DNA of 64,000 bases from Scylla paramamosain (taxonomy: Eukaryota > Arthropoda > Malacostraca > Decapoda > Portunidae): the NCBI RefSeq assembly GCF_035594125.1, contig NC_087178.1, positions 2,977,501 through 3,041,500 of the forward strand. Direction: 5' to 3'. Of the stretch, positions 45,492 to 56,188 are shown piece by piece. A program made the translations under genes and the position numbers. Each line of letters starts with the position of its first letter. Position 1 is the stretch's first letter. A model generated the notes under the pieces. That model had not been told where the DNA came from and searched no databases. It worked only from the letters and a program-made list of their open reading frames with translations.

Positions 45492-45600
45492 TCTGTCCGT
45501 CCGTCTGTCTGTCTGTCTGTCTGTCTGCTTCCTTCATCGTCGTCCTCTTTTCTTTTGTCTTTAAACTTACTCTCCTCCTCCTCCTCCTCCTCCTCCTCCT
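45492..45600. repeat. (GTCT)n and (TCC)n
   Basis: GTCC/GTCT tetramers at 45492-45527 and TCC at 45571-45600. Confidence 0.9.
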
Positions 45601-45999
45601 TCGTGCCCTTCCTCTCAGTCGTGCCCTTCCGCTTGTGTGGAGCAGACGTGTTGTGACCTGACCTACGCAAGGCCAGCAGCCCATATCGCTTACACCACCA
45701 GTCGCTAAGTTTATTTTGTTTTACCTGTTCTGTTTTCCCTGTACAGCTCAGACTCCATACAAAGTACACAACACTTCTTGACTCAAACAGTGATACATTT
45801 GCTAGATATCAGTACTAGGTCTCCGTCTGTTTTCACCTGTCCGTCTGTTTCTAGTAGTACTTTTATTGTCTTTGTGCTTGTAGCTTGGGTACTTTTCTTT
45901 CTCTATTTTTAAATTGTCCTGTTGTGGGATGAGATAATTGTTTGTTGTTCTCCCATTGTTTTGTGATACTTTTATTACAGGAATCTTGTGAGACTCCAC
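45601..45999. other. Unassigned sequence left of the LINE
   Basis: Pyrimidine-rich. May include more of the LINE's 5' leader but no boundary is visible. Confidence 0.35.
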
Positions 46000-46058
46000 A
46001 GGTGAAATTCCCCAAGGAGTTGTCTAGCCCCACCTGCACACCATCGTCTCCCCAGAGA

Positions 46059-46115
46059 CCGGATTAGTACGCAGCGCCCCCCTATTAGTACCAGCGCCCC
46101 GGATTAGTACTCGCT
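46059..46115 (+). repeat. GATTAGTAC sub-repeats in the LINE leader
   Basis: Three near copies of a ~20 bp unit built on GGATTAGTAC followed by CAGCGCCCC occur at 46061, 46083 and 46101, upstream of the ORF1-like ATG. Short direct repeats are common in LINE 5' leaders, where they can carry promoter elements; a promoter role here is inference. Confidence 0.5.
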
Positions 46116-46189
46116 AATCCCCTAATTACTTTTAAATTCCCGCCTCTCCAACTGTCGTAGCCTTCACATTCTATACTACTATATTAAAG

Positions 46190-46342
46190 ATGCCTTTTGA
46201 TTTAAAATCTTGCAGAGATTGCAACGGAAGGTTCGCCAAGCAGTATTTCAGTGACTACTTCTCAAGGCCTGTTTGCAGACTGTGTGACACGCGATCACGC
46301 CTTGAAGAAGCAAGTGGCAGAAGAAAACAGAAGGTGTACTGA
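46190..46342 (+). pseudogene. Zinc-knuckle-like N-terminal ORF1 fragment of the LINE
   Basis: An ATG at 46190 opens a 50-codon frame ending in TGA at 46340-46342. The predicted peptide begins MPFDLKSCRDC and has a C-x2-C pair (residues 8 and 11), 17 intervening residues, then a second C-x2-C pair (residues 29 and 32, VCRLC), followed by a charged, probably helical stretch (RSRLEEASGRRKQK). Four spaced cysteines suggest a small zinc-binding module, and LINE ORF1 proteins often pair zinc knuckles with a coiled coil for RNA binding. After the stop the coding sense seems to continue in another frame (FDSTGIHDTKITNRV around 46357-46401, then SVSQWQELQCVKSY), which implies an old frameshift. The assignment to ORF1 rests on its position upstream of the RT fragment and on the cysteine pattern; I do not recognise the exact family. 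Confidence 0.5.
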
Positions 46343-46497
46343 ATTAAAAAACAGTTTTTGACTCTACAGGAATTCATGACACCAAAATAACAAATAGAGT
46401 AACGTCTGTGTCACAATGGCAGGAACTGCAGTGTGTAAAATCCTACATATCGAAAGCAAACAGTGTTCAGGCGAGATATGTAATGAATAACATGCCA
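46343..46497 (+). pseudogene. Degraded ORF1 continuation and deletion junction
   Basis: Between the zinc-knuckle frame and the RT fragment the plus strand can be read as FDSTGIHDTKITNRV, SVSQWQELQCVKSYISKA and NSVQARYVMNNMPRSS, the last parts from an open frame covering 46408-46599. None of this resembles an endonuclease or RT palm. Within a few codons (46498 onward) the frame enters the EKDLGV motif typical of the RT C-terminal half. The simplest reading is a deletion that joined mid ORF1 to late ORF2; the junction should lie close to 46495. Confidence 0.45.
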
Positions 46498-47148
46498 CGG
46501 TCAAGCGCCGATAAAGAAAAAGATCTTGGTGTGTCGTCTTGTGTCAAACGACCTAAAGCCGAATCAACACTGCCCAGAAACAGTAAAGACGGCAAATAAA
46601 TTAGTAGGGTTCATTGAAAGAACCTCTGAATTTAAATTAGAAAAGGTTATGCTTGCCTTATATAACTTAGTGGTGCGCCTTCATCTAGAATACTGTGTAC
46701 AGTTCTGGTCACCATATTACAAAAAAAAAAAAAAGAGACTGAAAAACTAGAAAAGATACAGCGCAGAATCACAAACGTGATTCCAAGATTGCGTAATAAG
46801 CCGTATGAGGAACGACTGGAAGAACTAAACCTATTTAGTTTAACAAAGCGCAGGATAAGAGGAGACCTAATTGAAGTGTTCAGAATTTTCAAAGGATATA
46901 GTAACATTGATGCACATAAATATTTTACCATTGATCATTCTAACGTAACAAGAAATAATGGATTCAAGATTATACCCAAACGTTTTAAATCCCACGAGGC
47001 CAAACATTTTTTCTTTTATCGTATAGTAAATATATGGAATAAACTTCCTGCAGAAATTGTGAACAACAATATTGTTGAATCATTAAAAAATAAAATAGAC
47101 AAATATTTAAAAGCAAATCCCCAACAAGCTCTCTTCTTGTCCGAATAA
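46498..47148 (+). pseudogene. C-terminal reverse transcriptase fragment of a CR1/L2-like LINE, two frameshifts
   Basis: This region encodes the thumb and C-terminal tail of a LINE reverse transcriptase. It starts in one frame with EKDLGV (to about 46525) and shifts to the next frame for NDLKPNQHC, KTANKLVGFIERTSEFK and LALYNLVVRLHLEYCVQFWS (46526-46723). It shifts back near the A-run at 46720-46734 for KLEKIQRRITNVIPRLR and continues open to TAA at 47146-47148, ending NKLPAEIVNNNIVES and then LKNKIDKYLKANPQQALF. Order and spacing match the C-terminus of CR1/L2-type ORF2p. The catalytic palm with its aspartates is missing. Two frame changes, one at a homopolymer, plus the missing N-terminal 70-80 percent make it a dead copy. 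A polyadenylation-like AATAAA is not obvious after the stop. Confidence 0.85.
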
Positions 47149-47495
47149 TTACCAAATTCACTAATAAACTCATATTTTACAGACACCAGTTTCATTATAA
47201 ATTGTATTAACTTTCAGATAGGCGTATAGAGTTCACCATAGGGTGAATAGCAGAACTTCCTTTTATCCTTTCCTATGAAAATTCCATGTCAGTTTTTCCA
47301 TACTGCATGGTACTTTTTCCCAACTATTTCCATGCCAACGGAAGCTGGAGGGAGTGGTGGGTGGGAAGGAGCCTTCTGCTATGCTGTCCTGTCTCTCTTC
47401 CCTGTAGCTAGTTAGCAGTAGTTACCAAACAGCCTTGCAAGGACCAAAAGGTTTGTTGGTGTTTGGCTTTCCTTTATATTCCTTTGTATTCCTCC
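47149..47495 (+). other. 3' untranslated tail of the LINE
   Basis: The tail after the RT stop contains a distinctive segment (GCAGTAGTTACCAAACAGCC at 47415, then AAAGGTTTGTTGGTGTTTGG). It ends in iterated ATTCCTTT/ATTCCTTTGT short repeats near 47470-47492, as expected of a CR1-type 3' terminus that ends in short tandem repeats rather than poly(A). A diverged relative of the same segment lies at 25683-25756. Confidence 0.65.
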
Positions 47496-48639
47496 TTCTT
47501 TTTCTTCCTCCTCCTCCTCCCCCTTTCCTTCTCCTCATAACTTGCCACCCCTGCCTCTAGTCTATTTCTGCATCCATTTCTCCATCCATTGCTGCATCCA
47601 TTCCTTCACTCCCCGTTAGGACACAAGTTTTTAACCCTTCTCATATATTTTCCCACCCTCGTCCCTTACTCTCCCCGGCGTCCCTTCTCCCTTATGGTCG
47701 CTCTGATGTCTCCGTTTTTTGTGGGTGCGAGTTGGGAAGTTTTGGGATAACCTGTGTGGCTGTGATGAGCGAGGCACCCGTGATACTGAGTCATCAATTA
47801 TGGGATGGCGGAGCGGCAACATAAGGGAGCGAGGTGGGAGAAGTGGAAAAGGTGGTAGAGATGTAGTAGTGTTCAGCCACCAGGGGAGTGAGGTGTGTGT
47901 GTATGTGTGTTGGTTAATTTAGAATGTGTAGGTATGAAGGTGGTGCTTTATCATCGTTATCGTCATTGTTATTCTTGTTTTTTTTTTTTTTTTTACTGGT
48001 TTTCTTGTTTATATTTTTAGTAGTTGTGGTGGTGATGGTGGTGGTAGTGGTAGTTGCAGTAGTAGTAGTAGTAGTAAAGTAGCGGCATTTTGTTGTAGTC
48101 TTCGTAGTTTTTAGCTGCCTGGCATAATAAATGAACTAATCGATTATTTAATTAACCGCCTGGAGCACGACCATTATCATTCATCAGCTACTTCGTGAAG
48201 AGTTTGTGAGACAGTTATGTGGACCTTTTATTATCCTCGGTGTGAAAGTTCGTCAGTTTTTTTAATATTTATTTTTTCATATCGAATCTGGTATTATTAT
48301 TTTGGGAAGGAAGAAGGACCCATTCAAAGTCCGTAGACCCATCCTTCCTCTCCTCCCTCCTTTGATTTACGAGGTAGTTTAGTGAATAAGGTCATCAGCT
48401 TTCAGACTTCACAGCCATTACTCATTTAATTTTTAACACGACTTTAGCCCATCGCTGTCTAGGCTCTCCGTAGATTAAGCCCCCTACGGAACACCTGTTT
48501 GCAATACGTGCTTTTGATATCCTTGCTTCTTGTCCTTACCCTTGTTTCGTACCCTTAATATCCTTGTTTCTTCGTGTCTGGAATATCCTTGTTTAATAGT
48601 TAGGTTCCATCAGGTTTCTTATCTAATCGCTTTCATTCA
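47496..48639. other. Unassigned sequence right of the LINE
   Basis: Contains GGT/GTA runs at 48020-48076, a T run near 47976 and three short CCTTGTTTC-type repeats at 48520-48600. No gene. Confidence 0.4.
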
Positions 48640-49110
48640 AATTCAGGTTAGTAGTGCATGTGTAGTTTAGACAGGTAGATGGAATGTGGTGAAGAGGAAA
48701 CGCAAGGTGATTTCAGAGGTCTTTATATCTCTAACGTATCGACCAGCGTTAGAGGAATAAAGGTCCCCAGAATAACCCTGTGTTTTCCCTTTACCGCATT
48801 TAGTAGTGTATGTTTAACTTGACACTTTACTTAATCTTATAAATGTTTCAATCTTAATCTTATAAATGTTTCGATCTATCTCAAACAGTCTGTTCATAAT
48901 TCTTAAATACTCTAGTTCTCAATAACTTCTCATCACGACATCACTACTACCACTTATGTTTAGCTGAGTGCATTTAACATGTCACCTTACTTTTTTACCT
49001 TATATATACGTAAAGTTACCTCAACCAGACTACTTGTATTTCTTAATACTCCATGTACTTAGCAAACTTCTCAGACTGTATTTCTTTTTCAACGTAGGGA
49101 ATATTTAATG
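48640..49110. repeat. Decayed ~150-160-bp repeat plus a 23-bp tandem duplication
   Basis: GTTTAACTTGACACTTTACTT (near 48812) and CATTTAACATGTCACCTTAC (48971) start units that share CAAACAGTCTG/CAACCAGACTA, ATTCTTAAATACTC/TTTCTTAATACTCC and AACTTCTCA; a weaker copy starts near 48648. Within the second unit CTTAATCTTATAAATGTTTC is duplicated at 48830 and 48853. Confidence 0.6.
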
Positions 49111-49359
49111 TCCTATACGGTACATAAATAAATACCTTGGATATTGCGTGTGTGTGTTGTTCCCTAAATACTCGTGTTTATTAATTGAATTTCTCATTTT
49201 GCCAGACTGTCTTGCTGAATTTAGCGAATATTTATTTGCATGATCAGTCGGCATCTTATACCCTGCCAACCTCTTCATTTTCTTTATTATTATGCTGTAA
49301 TGGAATGTGAAGTGCTTCGAGATATTTAATGGAATTTATTTGAGGAGAGATTAATCTTT

Positions 49360-49360
49360 T

Positions 49361-49391
<31 letters not shown>

Positions 49392-49393
49392 TT

Positions 49394-49427
<34 letters not shown>

Positions 49428-49440
49428 TGTGTGTGTGTGT
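49360..49440. repeat. (TTTA)n(GT)n compound
   Basis: Nine TTTA units then GT with one ATGT break. This mirrors the (CA)n(AAAT)n at 29806 in reverse-complement order. Confidence 0.95.
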
Positions 49441-49749
49441 GAGTCAGAATGGTGTGTACAGCGGTTGGAAGTTGTATATGAACGTGTGTAGATATATGTA
49501 ATTAATACAAATTATGTAAATTTTTGAACAACTTAAGCGCGTCCCTTTGAACCCACAAGTGCCAGCCTTAGAATCTTAATAATGCAACAAAATCGTGCAA
49601 CATAAAAGCACGACAATTATTTACTCTATTTGCATCAGTCACATTCCTCACCCTACGTGACTACTGCAACTCTGTGTATTTCATGTTTAGCTCCAACACG
49701 CAAGTAGTTCCTGTACTAACTACAGCCTTGTATCCAACCAAAACACACA

Positions 49750-50230
49750 CACGTCCTGTACACCCCCACATTCGTCCTGTAACCCCCCCCTCGTCCTGTA
49801 CACCCCCACACACGTCCTGTACACCCCCACACACGTCCTGTACACCCCTACACACGTCCTGTACACCCCCACACACGTCCTGTAAACCCCCCCTCGACCT
49901 GTACACCCCCACCACACGTCCTGTACACCCCCACACGCGATCTGTACACCCCCACACACGACCTGTACACCCCCCACACACGACCTGTACACCCCCACAC
50001 ACGTCCTGTACACCCCTACACACGACCTCTACACCCCCACACACGTCCTGTACACCCCCACACACGTCCTGTACACCCCCACACACGTCCTGTACACCCC
50101 CACACACGACCTGTACACCCCCACACACGATCTGTACACCCCCACACACGACCTGTACACCCCCACACACGACCTGTACACCCCCCACACACGACCTGTA
50201 CACCCCCACACACGACCTGTACACCCCTCA
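49750..50230. repeat. 21-bp minisatellite, about 23 copies
   Basis: The unit is ACGTCCTGTACACCCCCACAC (shown as ACGTCCTGTACACC plus CCCACAC), 20-21 bp, with point variants: GTCC, GACC or GATC at the third to sixth bases, and C-run length changes. Variant types are clustered (GTCC first, mixed in the middle, GACC at the end). Because 21 is a multiple of three, every frame stays open for 60-230 codons on both strands and gives artefactual heptad peptides such as RVWGCTG. There is no sign of real coding. Confidence 0.93.
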
Positions 50231-51235
50231 TTCCCGTCCTCTGTCCCTCGCCTGCTGTTCCATTGTTGCCGCTCTGTCGTTGCGTTCAGCGTTCAGCGTG
50301 CGGGTTCTCGATGGCTCTCTCACTCAATATCGGAGTCTGGATATGTATTATTTTTTTTACTAACCCAGCAATTGTTTCCGTCATCCAATACCGTTGTGAG
50401 CCGGTATTTTAATTACAGGGAGATAAATTTATTTGTTTCCTTTTTTTTCATTCAGGGAGGAAGGGAATGCAAGGCTGGGTCTGGTGTAAATGTAATTTTT
50501 TTTTCGTGTGTGTGTGTAATTAGAAACTGAATTTTGTTTTATTATCTTCGCATCTTTGTAGTGAATTGTATACGTAGCTTGGATGTTTATAAATGAAGTG
50601 AAGGGGAAAAATGTTGAAAAGTTTCTATAAAATAGTTCTTAAATTACAGACCGTGGCGTGTTCTGTTTTACGACCTTTTGTTTCCACTGCTTTTCCCTTC
50701 TACTGCAAGCACTGGCAGCAAATGTTTCAATGTTTCGCGTTCTTCCTTTTCATCATTCTGTAACAATGATTTCCTACAGGTCAGCTGCTTTTCTCTGCTC
50801 TTCTCGACTACTTTAAACAGGTTGTAGTGGAAGTCATTAGATTTTTGGAAGAATTTTAAATTATTTTCTAGTAATTATTTGACAAGGCTTCTGCATCACT
50901 ACAAAAGCTCACAAATGAAAACCTGACTAAGCATCTATGTGGGCTTTCAGACTAATCGTAATGGGAGAACAATGCGTCTCATAATACGTCCGTTAAACTT
51001 AGAATAGCTGTTAGTAAAAGTACAATACTCATAATGATAGCTCAGGTCTTTTATGCCTCCCCCGTTTCTCGTGTTTATCTTTTGACTTGTAAATGGTGAG
51101 CAAGACTCGTTGTAAACCTGAGTGTTGTTTACCGTTTGTTTATATTGTTAGTTGTCTTTTCAGAGATGCTATGATGTCACACACTCAGAGATGCTGTTAA
51201 TTAACGCTGCTGTTGGTATATGTGTTAGTAAGGAG
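50231..51235. other. Unassigned AT-rich sequence
   Basis: About 1 kb without recognisable features apart from faint repetition of CTGCTTTTC at 50689 and 50785. Confidence 0.4.
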
Positions 51236-51318
51236 TTCCATACGAGGCTGGGATTCGAACGAGGGGTTTAAGAGACCTTCACCCCAGCACTTCTTCCACT
51301 CAGCCACTATATCTCTAT
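51236..51318 (-). mobile_element. tRNA-like sequence or SINE head (minus strand)
   Basis: The minus strand reads AGTGGCTGAGTGGAAG (matches the A box and resembles the D arm of Ser/Leu tRNAs), then about 35 bases, then CGTTCGAATCCCAGC (B box and T loop). The T stem does not pair properly and I see no convincing acceptor stem, so it is a tRNA pseudogene or SINE promoter rather than a working tRNA. Confidence 0.45.
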
Positions 51319-51978
51319 TCTTCATCGTTCTCTGAGTCAGTTTTAATTTAATTTTGTTTAATTTCGTTCCATTTGATTTAATTTCACTTGTGGGTGCTCC
51401 CTCCTAACGCACCTCGGCGTCTGCCTACCTATCTTTCTCCCTCACAATTAGTAAACGCTCCAAACTTCTCCCTAACTCCTTGCACTCAACAAAAACCTCC
51501 TCTTCTACTGAACTTTCCTCTAATTTACTGCCGACCATAAGAGTCTTTCCAAACCTCTTCCAGACTTCTTCCTTTTCATGATCGCATTATCCTTTACCCT
51601 TTCACAAAACTCTCCTCCCAACTTCCCCAACGACTCATCAGTAATGCTCCTCCACCGCAGCCCTCCACCCAGACACCTCCACAAACCATTCATATCCCTT
51701 TCCCCCTCAGCTTCTTCACATCGCCACCTCCACCGACGCTCACATTTGTACCGCACCACCTCTGCTCCACCCAGCCCCCCCTTCATGCCCACACCCGGGA
51801 ATTTCCTCCTGTGCATGCTGACTTTCCCCTCGTCAACTTTCCCCTTGGTGGTGTTTGAAGCAATGAATGAATGGAGGGAATGAAGGGAGTTAAGAACGTG
51901 GTGAGAGAGAGGAGTGAGTGAGTGAATAACAGGACCAGTGAAGAAAAATAAGTGTTGCGTTAAGTAAGAAAGTAAATT

Positions 51979-51979
<1 letters not shown>
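51319..51979. other. Unassigned sequence
   Basis: CTCC-rich from 51410 to 51850. Open stretches on both strands are not recognisable. Confidence 0.4.

Positions 51980-52056
<77 letters not shown>
51980..52056. repeat. (GA)n microsatellite
   Basis: 77 bp; one of two GA-oriented tracts right of 41 kb. Confidence 0.95.
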
Positions 52057-52058
<2 letters not shown>

Positions 52059-52800
52059 CGCAGCGAGTGAAGTAGTGAAGGAGTTCTGGTGTCAATGCTA
52101 AATTTCTTCCCTAAAAATAGGCAACACTTCAAAATGCCATAGTGAAGAGTGGTGCAAAATTAGGAAAAGCGAAGTAAAAAGTCCTGATTAATGTCACGGT
52201 AATGAGTAATATCTCAACTCCATTAATCATTTTCTTTGTACTGAGGCGAGATAATTCACTTATATTCTTCTCCCATCTTCCCCCTCTCCCTGTTCTTCAT
52301 GTACCTTCGTCATCTCTTCGTTATTTCATCCTCTCTTTTTCTTTTCCTCCTCTTACCTGGGATTAGTCAATATTTCTCACCTGGGTCTTTTTTTTAACTT
52401 CTTTTTTATTATATCCATCGTCCTCCTCATTTTTTTTCTTCGTGAAGGAGGCTGGACAAACCGCATTAAGTTTTTTCCTCCGTTCCCGTAAAGTCTGGCG
52501 GGGCGAAAGTTTAAGGGAGCGAGGAAAAAGCAACTGTGGAGGAGAAAAGCAAAGAAAAGAATGTTGTTTTCTAAAGGAAGAGCATTTTGTACCATGGTGG
52601 TGTTATGGAGATTCTGCTCAAGTCCTTATGTAAGCAGGAACCTTCCTTCTGATACTTACTGGATGGTCAGGTAGTCTTAGAAAATATCTGAGCTACACCT
52701 GACTCGCCTCAATTAAATAGTCAGGGATTCTCGTCCAGTCAGCAAGAGACTCGAAGCCAAATGCGGGACTTCATTAAGAAGATTTAGATTTTCGCGTGCG

Positions 52801-52803
<3 letters not shown>
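52057..52803. other. Unassigned sequence
   Basis: Pyrimidine-rich middle, balanced right end. No exon recognised. Confidence 0.4.

Positions 52804-52838
<35 letters not shown>
52804..52838. repeat. (GT)n microsatellite
   Basis: 35 bp. Confidence 0.95.
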
Positions 52839-52841
<3 letters not shown>

Positions 52842-53282
52842 CCGTAACGAAAAATGTATGAGCCCCCGCAAGGCACTCAGGACGCTTTCATTCGTTTTTC
52901 TCCCGCAACAGAAAACGAAGCATGAAGGAGAGGAGAGTGAAAAAACATGAGTAAAACGTGTTGCGGGTAGGCTGATAACACTCTCAGACACGGTAATGTT
53001 ACATAATTGACTCTCCCCCTTGTTAATTAATAGTTTGAGGAGAAGGGGAATTACGTATTCATGAAGCTCAACAAGGAAATAGAGTAATTTTCCATAACAC
53101 AACCTCCTCCCCAGTGGCCCGAGGAGGTCTTGTGGGTTATTCACTCAGGGAAAGGGGATGAGGCGGGGAGAAAATATTTAATTGTGTGGCTCGGGAACTG
53201 AATGTTAAGTGGCCGCCTAAATGTTTCTCCTTCGCTTCCCAATGTTGACCTTTGGGATTGTCTTCTGTTTGTGTACGATTCC

Positions 53283-53488
53283 GGTGGTGGTGGTGGTGGT
53301 GGTGGTGGTGAAGGGATGGTGGTGGTTGGTGAGTCTTAGTGTGTGTGTGTGTGTGTGTGGTAGAAAGGAATGTTTTTATTGGTGTTAAAAGGGTAGAATG
53401 AGCGCCAATTAGTTCTCAGCAGGAGACACTACGTTCTTGGTCCTCCTCCTCCTCCTCCTCCTCCTCCTCCTCCTCCTCCTCCTCCTCC
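53283..53488. repeat. (GGT)n, (GT)n and (TCC)n
   Basis: GGT at 53283-53310, GT at 53338-53359 and TCC at 53441-53488. Confidence 0.93.
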
Positions 53489-53745
53489 CTAAAACAAACT
53501 ATATCAACGTACACTTCGTAGATGATTATTTCTCCTCCTCCTCCTCTTTTTTCCTTCCTCCATCTTCTTCATCTCCTCCTCCTCCTCCTCTTCCTTGCCA
53601 TCATCGTTATCCAGCTCATCCAAGGCTTCTGTTCCTCATCAAAGGGTTTTCTTCACACTTTCCCTTTATTTATTTATTTTTTTTTTTACTCTCACCTGCC
53701 TAAGACGGAGGTGCCTCTTTTTCAATATAGTTACTTTAGTTACCC

Positions 53746-53862
<117 letters not shown>

Positions 53863-54124
53863 TACTCACCACGTCTCCTTCCACGAACACCTTTATCAAC
53901 TCCACACCTCCACTTATTCTCCACCTCACCCTCGCACCTTCTTCGCCATCTCCTCTTACCTCTTCCATTTGCTAATTCTCCACTCATCCTTCGCATTAAT
54001 CTCAGGGAACCTCTTCATTATCTCTCTCCAGAATTGCCTCCACTTCATTCCCTCATTCCACTCCATATCATTCCAGTCCGCGGATTCTCTTACTTACTCC
54101 AGCTTCTGCCTTTCTCTCTGTAGG

Positions 54125-54126
<2 letters not shown>

Positions 54127-54218
<92 letters not shown>

Positions 54219-54466
54219 CTTCTGTTTCTCCTCCAATTCTCCACACTCCCTTTCCTCCCTGAGCGTCTTCACTGGCCTGGCTTCCTGTGCTTCTTTCCTC
54301 GAAGGTCGATTTATCGCTTCACCTCCACAGAACCTCTCCCTTCTTTCCTTTAATTTCCCCTCCTCCTCCTCCTCCTCCTCCTCCTCCTCCTCCTCCTCCT
54401 CCTCCTCCTCCTCCTCCTCCTCCTCCTCCTCCTCCTCCTCCTCCTCCTCCTCCTCCTCCTCCTCCT
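54127..54466. repeat. (CT)n and (TCC)n
   Basis: CT at 54127-54214 and an uninterrupted 107-bp TCC tract at 54360-54466, the longest trinucleotide tract here. Confidence 0.95.
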
Positions 54467-55971
54467 TGCCTTCCTTCCTCTCCATCCCTTCCCTCTCCTC
54501 TTCATGTTTCCTATGCTTTCTGTTCCTTCTCTTCTTTTCCCTCTCTCTCTCTCTGTCTGTCTCTCTACAACATATTTTTTTTTCTGTTCCCACTCCCTTA
54601 TTCGTGTTCATCTCTTGTTCCCTTTCCTCTTCGTTTGTCTCTCATCCACTAGTGTGTTTTTCTCCTTTAGTCTGTTCTCTGTTTCTCCATTTCTGGCGAG
54701 CTCTGTGCCACTATGTACCACTCTCCTCTCCTGCCTTCCCTCCTCACCTTGCAGCGCCTCGCACACAACAATGGCTGACATCCCGCCCCATTGATTCGGC
54801 TAATTGTTTATATGTGATACGAGGGATGCCTGTGAGGAACTAACTCCATACTCCCCTGCGCTGCTGTGGAAATTCATCTTCCCACAGACAGGTAGAGTAA
54901 GTTTGCTACTGCAGGAGTGAAAGTCGAGGTGAATCTTCCCTCATCTAACCAGGTCTTTTGATATTTTGCTAGACCCCAACCTGGTAATTTCAGACGGCTG
55001 TCTCAACCTCCCAAGTTAATTAACATTTCTACTGCCACGGCCGCCACCCTTGCGTCGCGTCCCTGGTGCATAAAGGTTCATGTTGGGTTTAATATTCCCA
55101 GCCCGGCCAACAACACCGGGCCGGCTGTGTTGTGCTGGAATAACAGAGGCGGAAGGCAGTCCTCGCGTCTCGCCTTCGGAATATTTCACCTGCCCTAGAC
55201 GGTAAGGAGGGAGGATAGAGACAGCGTCATGCGATTACGCCCGATTATCTCCCCTCCCCTGACACCCCTTTGAGTTACGCTTTTTTTTTCCCTTCCTCCT
55301 CGCTCGTGATGCGTCGCCCGCCAGCCAAGGCAACAGCGGGGGTGTGTGAGGCATCCTATTTCTCTCATAGTTAATTAGTTCCAGGTTTCATGAGTCCTCT
55401 CCTCCTCTTTTTTTTTTTTTCCTCGTTCTTCATACTTCACCTCCTCCGCGTCCTCTGCCTTGTCCTCCTTGAGTTCCTCCTGGTCGTTTTCTTTTTTCCT
55501 CCTTCCTCTTGTACTTTTCCTCCGAGTCTTGTTCTCCTTTTTCTTTCCCTCCCTCCTCCTCTCGTCCTTCATTGTCTTTGTCTTTTCCTCTATTTGTCGT
55601 CATCTTGCTCCTAATGTCTTCTCCTCCTCCTCCCCCTCCTTTTCCTCCATCTCCTCCTCTTCTTCCTCCTCCTCTCATCTACTCCTATTCTTCTCCTCGT
55701 CCTCCTCCTCGTTATCATCCTTGTCTTCTATCTTCTTAACTACATTTTTATCTCCAGAGTTTAATGACGTGTAAGAAATGCACCCGATTTTCACGTCGTG
55801 CTTATTCTAAAAAGTTTAAGTGCTTCGTTAATGCGGCTGTGTAAAAATATGAAAAAAAAACAAAAAAAACTAACTAGAGCTACGCATACAGCAAATCCCT
55901 ATCGCTCGTAACACAATGCAGGCTCCACTATAGTTCTTGTTTTTGTTCTTACGCCCTGTTTCTCTAGTCTA
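54467..55971. other. Pyrimidine-rich and unassigned sequence
   Basis: 54467-54760 and 55390-55740 are CTCC/TTC-rich. Between them lies ~600 bp of balanced sequence that includes the 55092 inverted repeat. Confidence 0.4.
55092..55142. other. Imperfect ~50-nt inverted repeat with two alternative folds
   Basis: ATATTCCCAGC on the left pairs with GCTGGAATA on the right and ACAACAC pairs with GTGTTGT. Alternatively AGCCCGGCC pairs with GGCCGGCT, with an internal C bulge. The two sets overlap, so they cannot form together. A function is not supported by anything else nearby. Confidence 0.4.
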
Positions 55972-56188
55972 TTAACCCTTTGATTTATGTGTGCCATATC
56001 TTTCCTTAATTCCCAATCACCCTGAGACATCTTTTTCTTGTTCTTCAGCCACCTCCAATCTTTAAACTGGCTATGAATTGCAAAATCTACTCTTTTTTAA
56101 TCCACTTATTTTTTTGTAGGTATTTATAAAGATTTCATGCGTTAATTCTGGTGCTGTTAATTGTTTTGTATCGCAGTGAAAGGGTTAA
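55972..56188. mobile_element. TTAA-terminal MITE, copy B
   Basis: The same length (217 bp) and order as copy A. Its left end is TTAACCCTTTGATTTATG and its right end is GCAGTGAAAGGGTTAA, the exact inverse of copy A's left end (TTAACCCTTTCACTGC). Each copy thus keeps one intact terminus, and together they define a 16-bp inverted terminus. By eye A and B are roughly 70 percent identical, so the insertions are old. Confidence 0.75.

Larger units (their letters stand above)
46000..47495 (+). mobile_element. Decayed, internally deleted non-LTR retrotransposon (CR1/L2-like LINE)
   Basis: In order on the plus strand this stretch holds a short 5' leader with sub-repeats, a small zinc-finger-like reading frame, a degraded linker, the C-terminal part of a reverse transcriptase, and a 3' untranslated tail ending in ATTCCTTT-type short repeats near 47490. 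The RT part has the LINE C-terminal signature (EKDLGV, LKPNQHC, HLEYCVQFWSPYY, YEERLEELNLFSLTKRR, RGDLIEVFRIFKG, VNIWNKLPAEIV), which in CR1/L2-type elements lies between the palm and the protein end. The endonuclease and the catalytic FADD/YADD palm are absent, so the copy cannot mobilise itself. It is 5'-structured yet lacks the middle, so it is an internal deletion rather than simple 5' truncation. The left boundary near 46000 is uncertain; the right end is set by the short-repeat tail. Confidence 0.8.

Noticed and set aside
49674..50363. 229-codon plus-strand and 187-codon minus-strand frames over the minisatellite
   Set aside because: The 21-bp unit is divisible by three, so any frame without an internal stop stays open; the peptide is only the repeat.
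51236..51318. Functional tRNA gene
   Set aside because: A and B boxes are present, but the T stem does not pair and no acceptor stem is visible, so it is kept only as tRNA-like.
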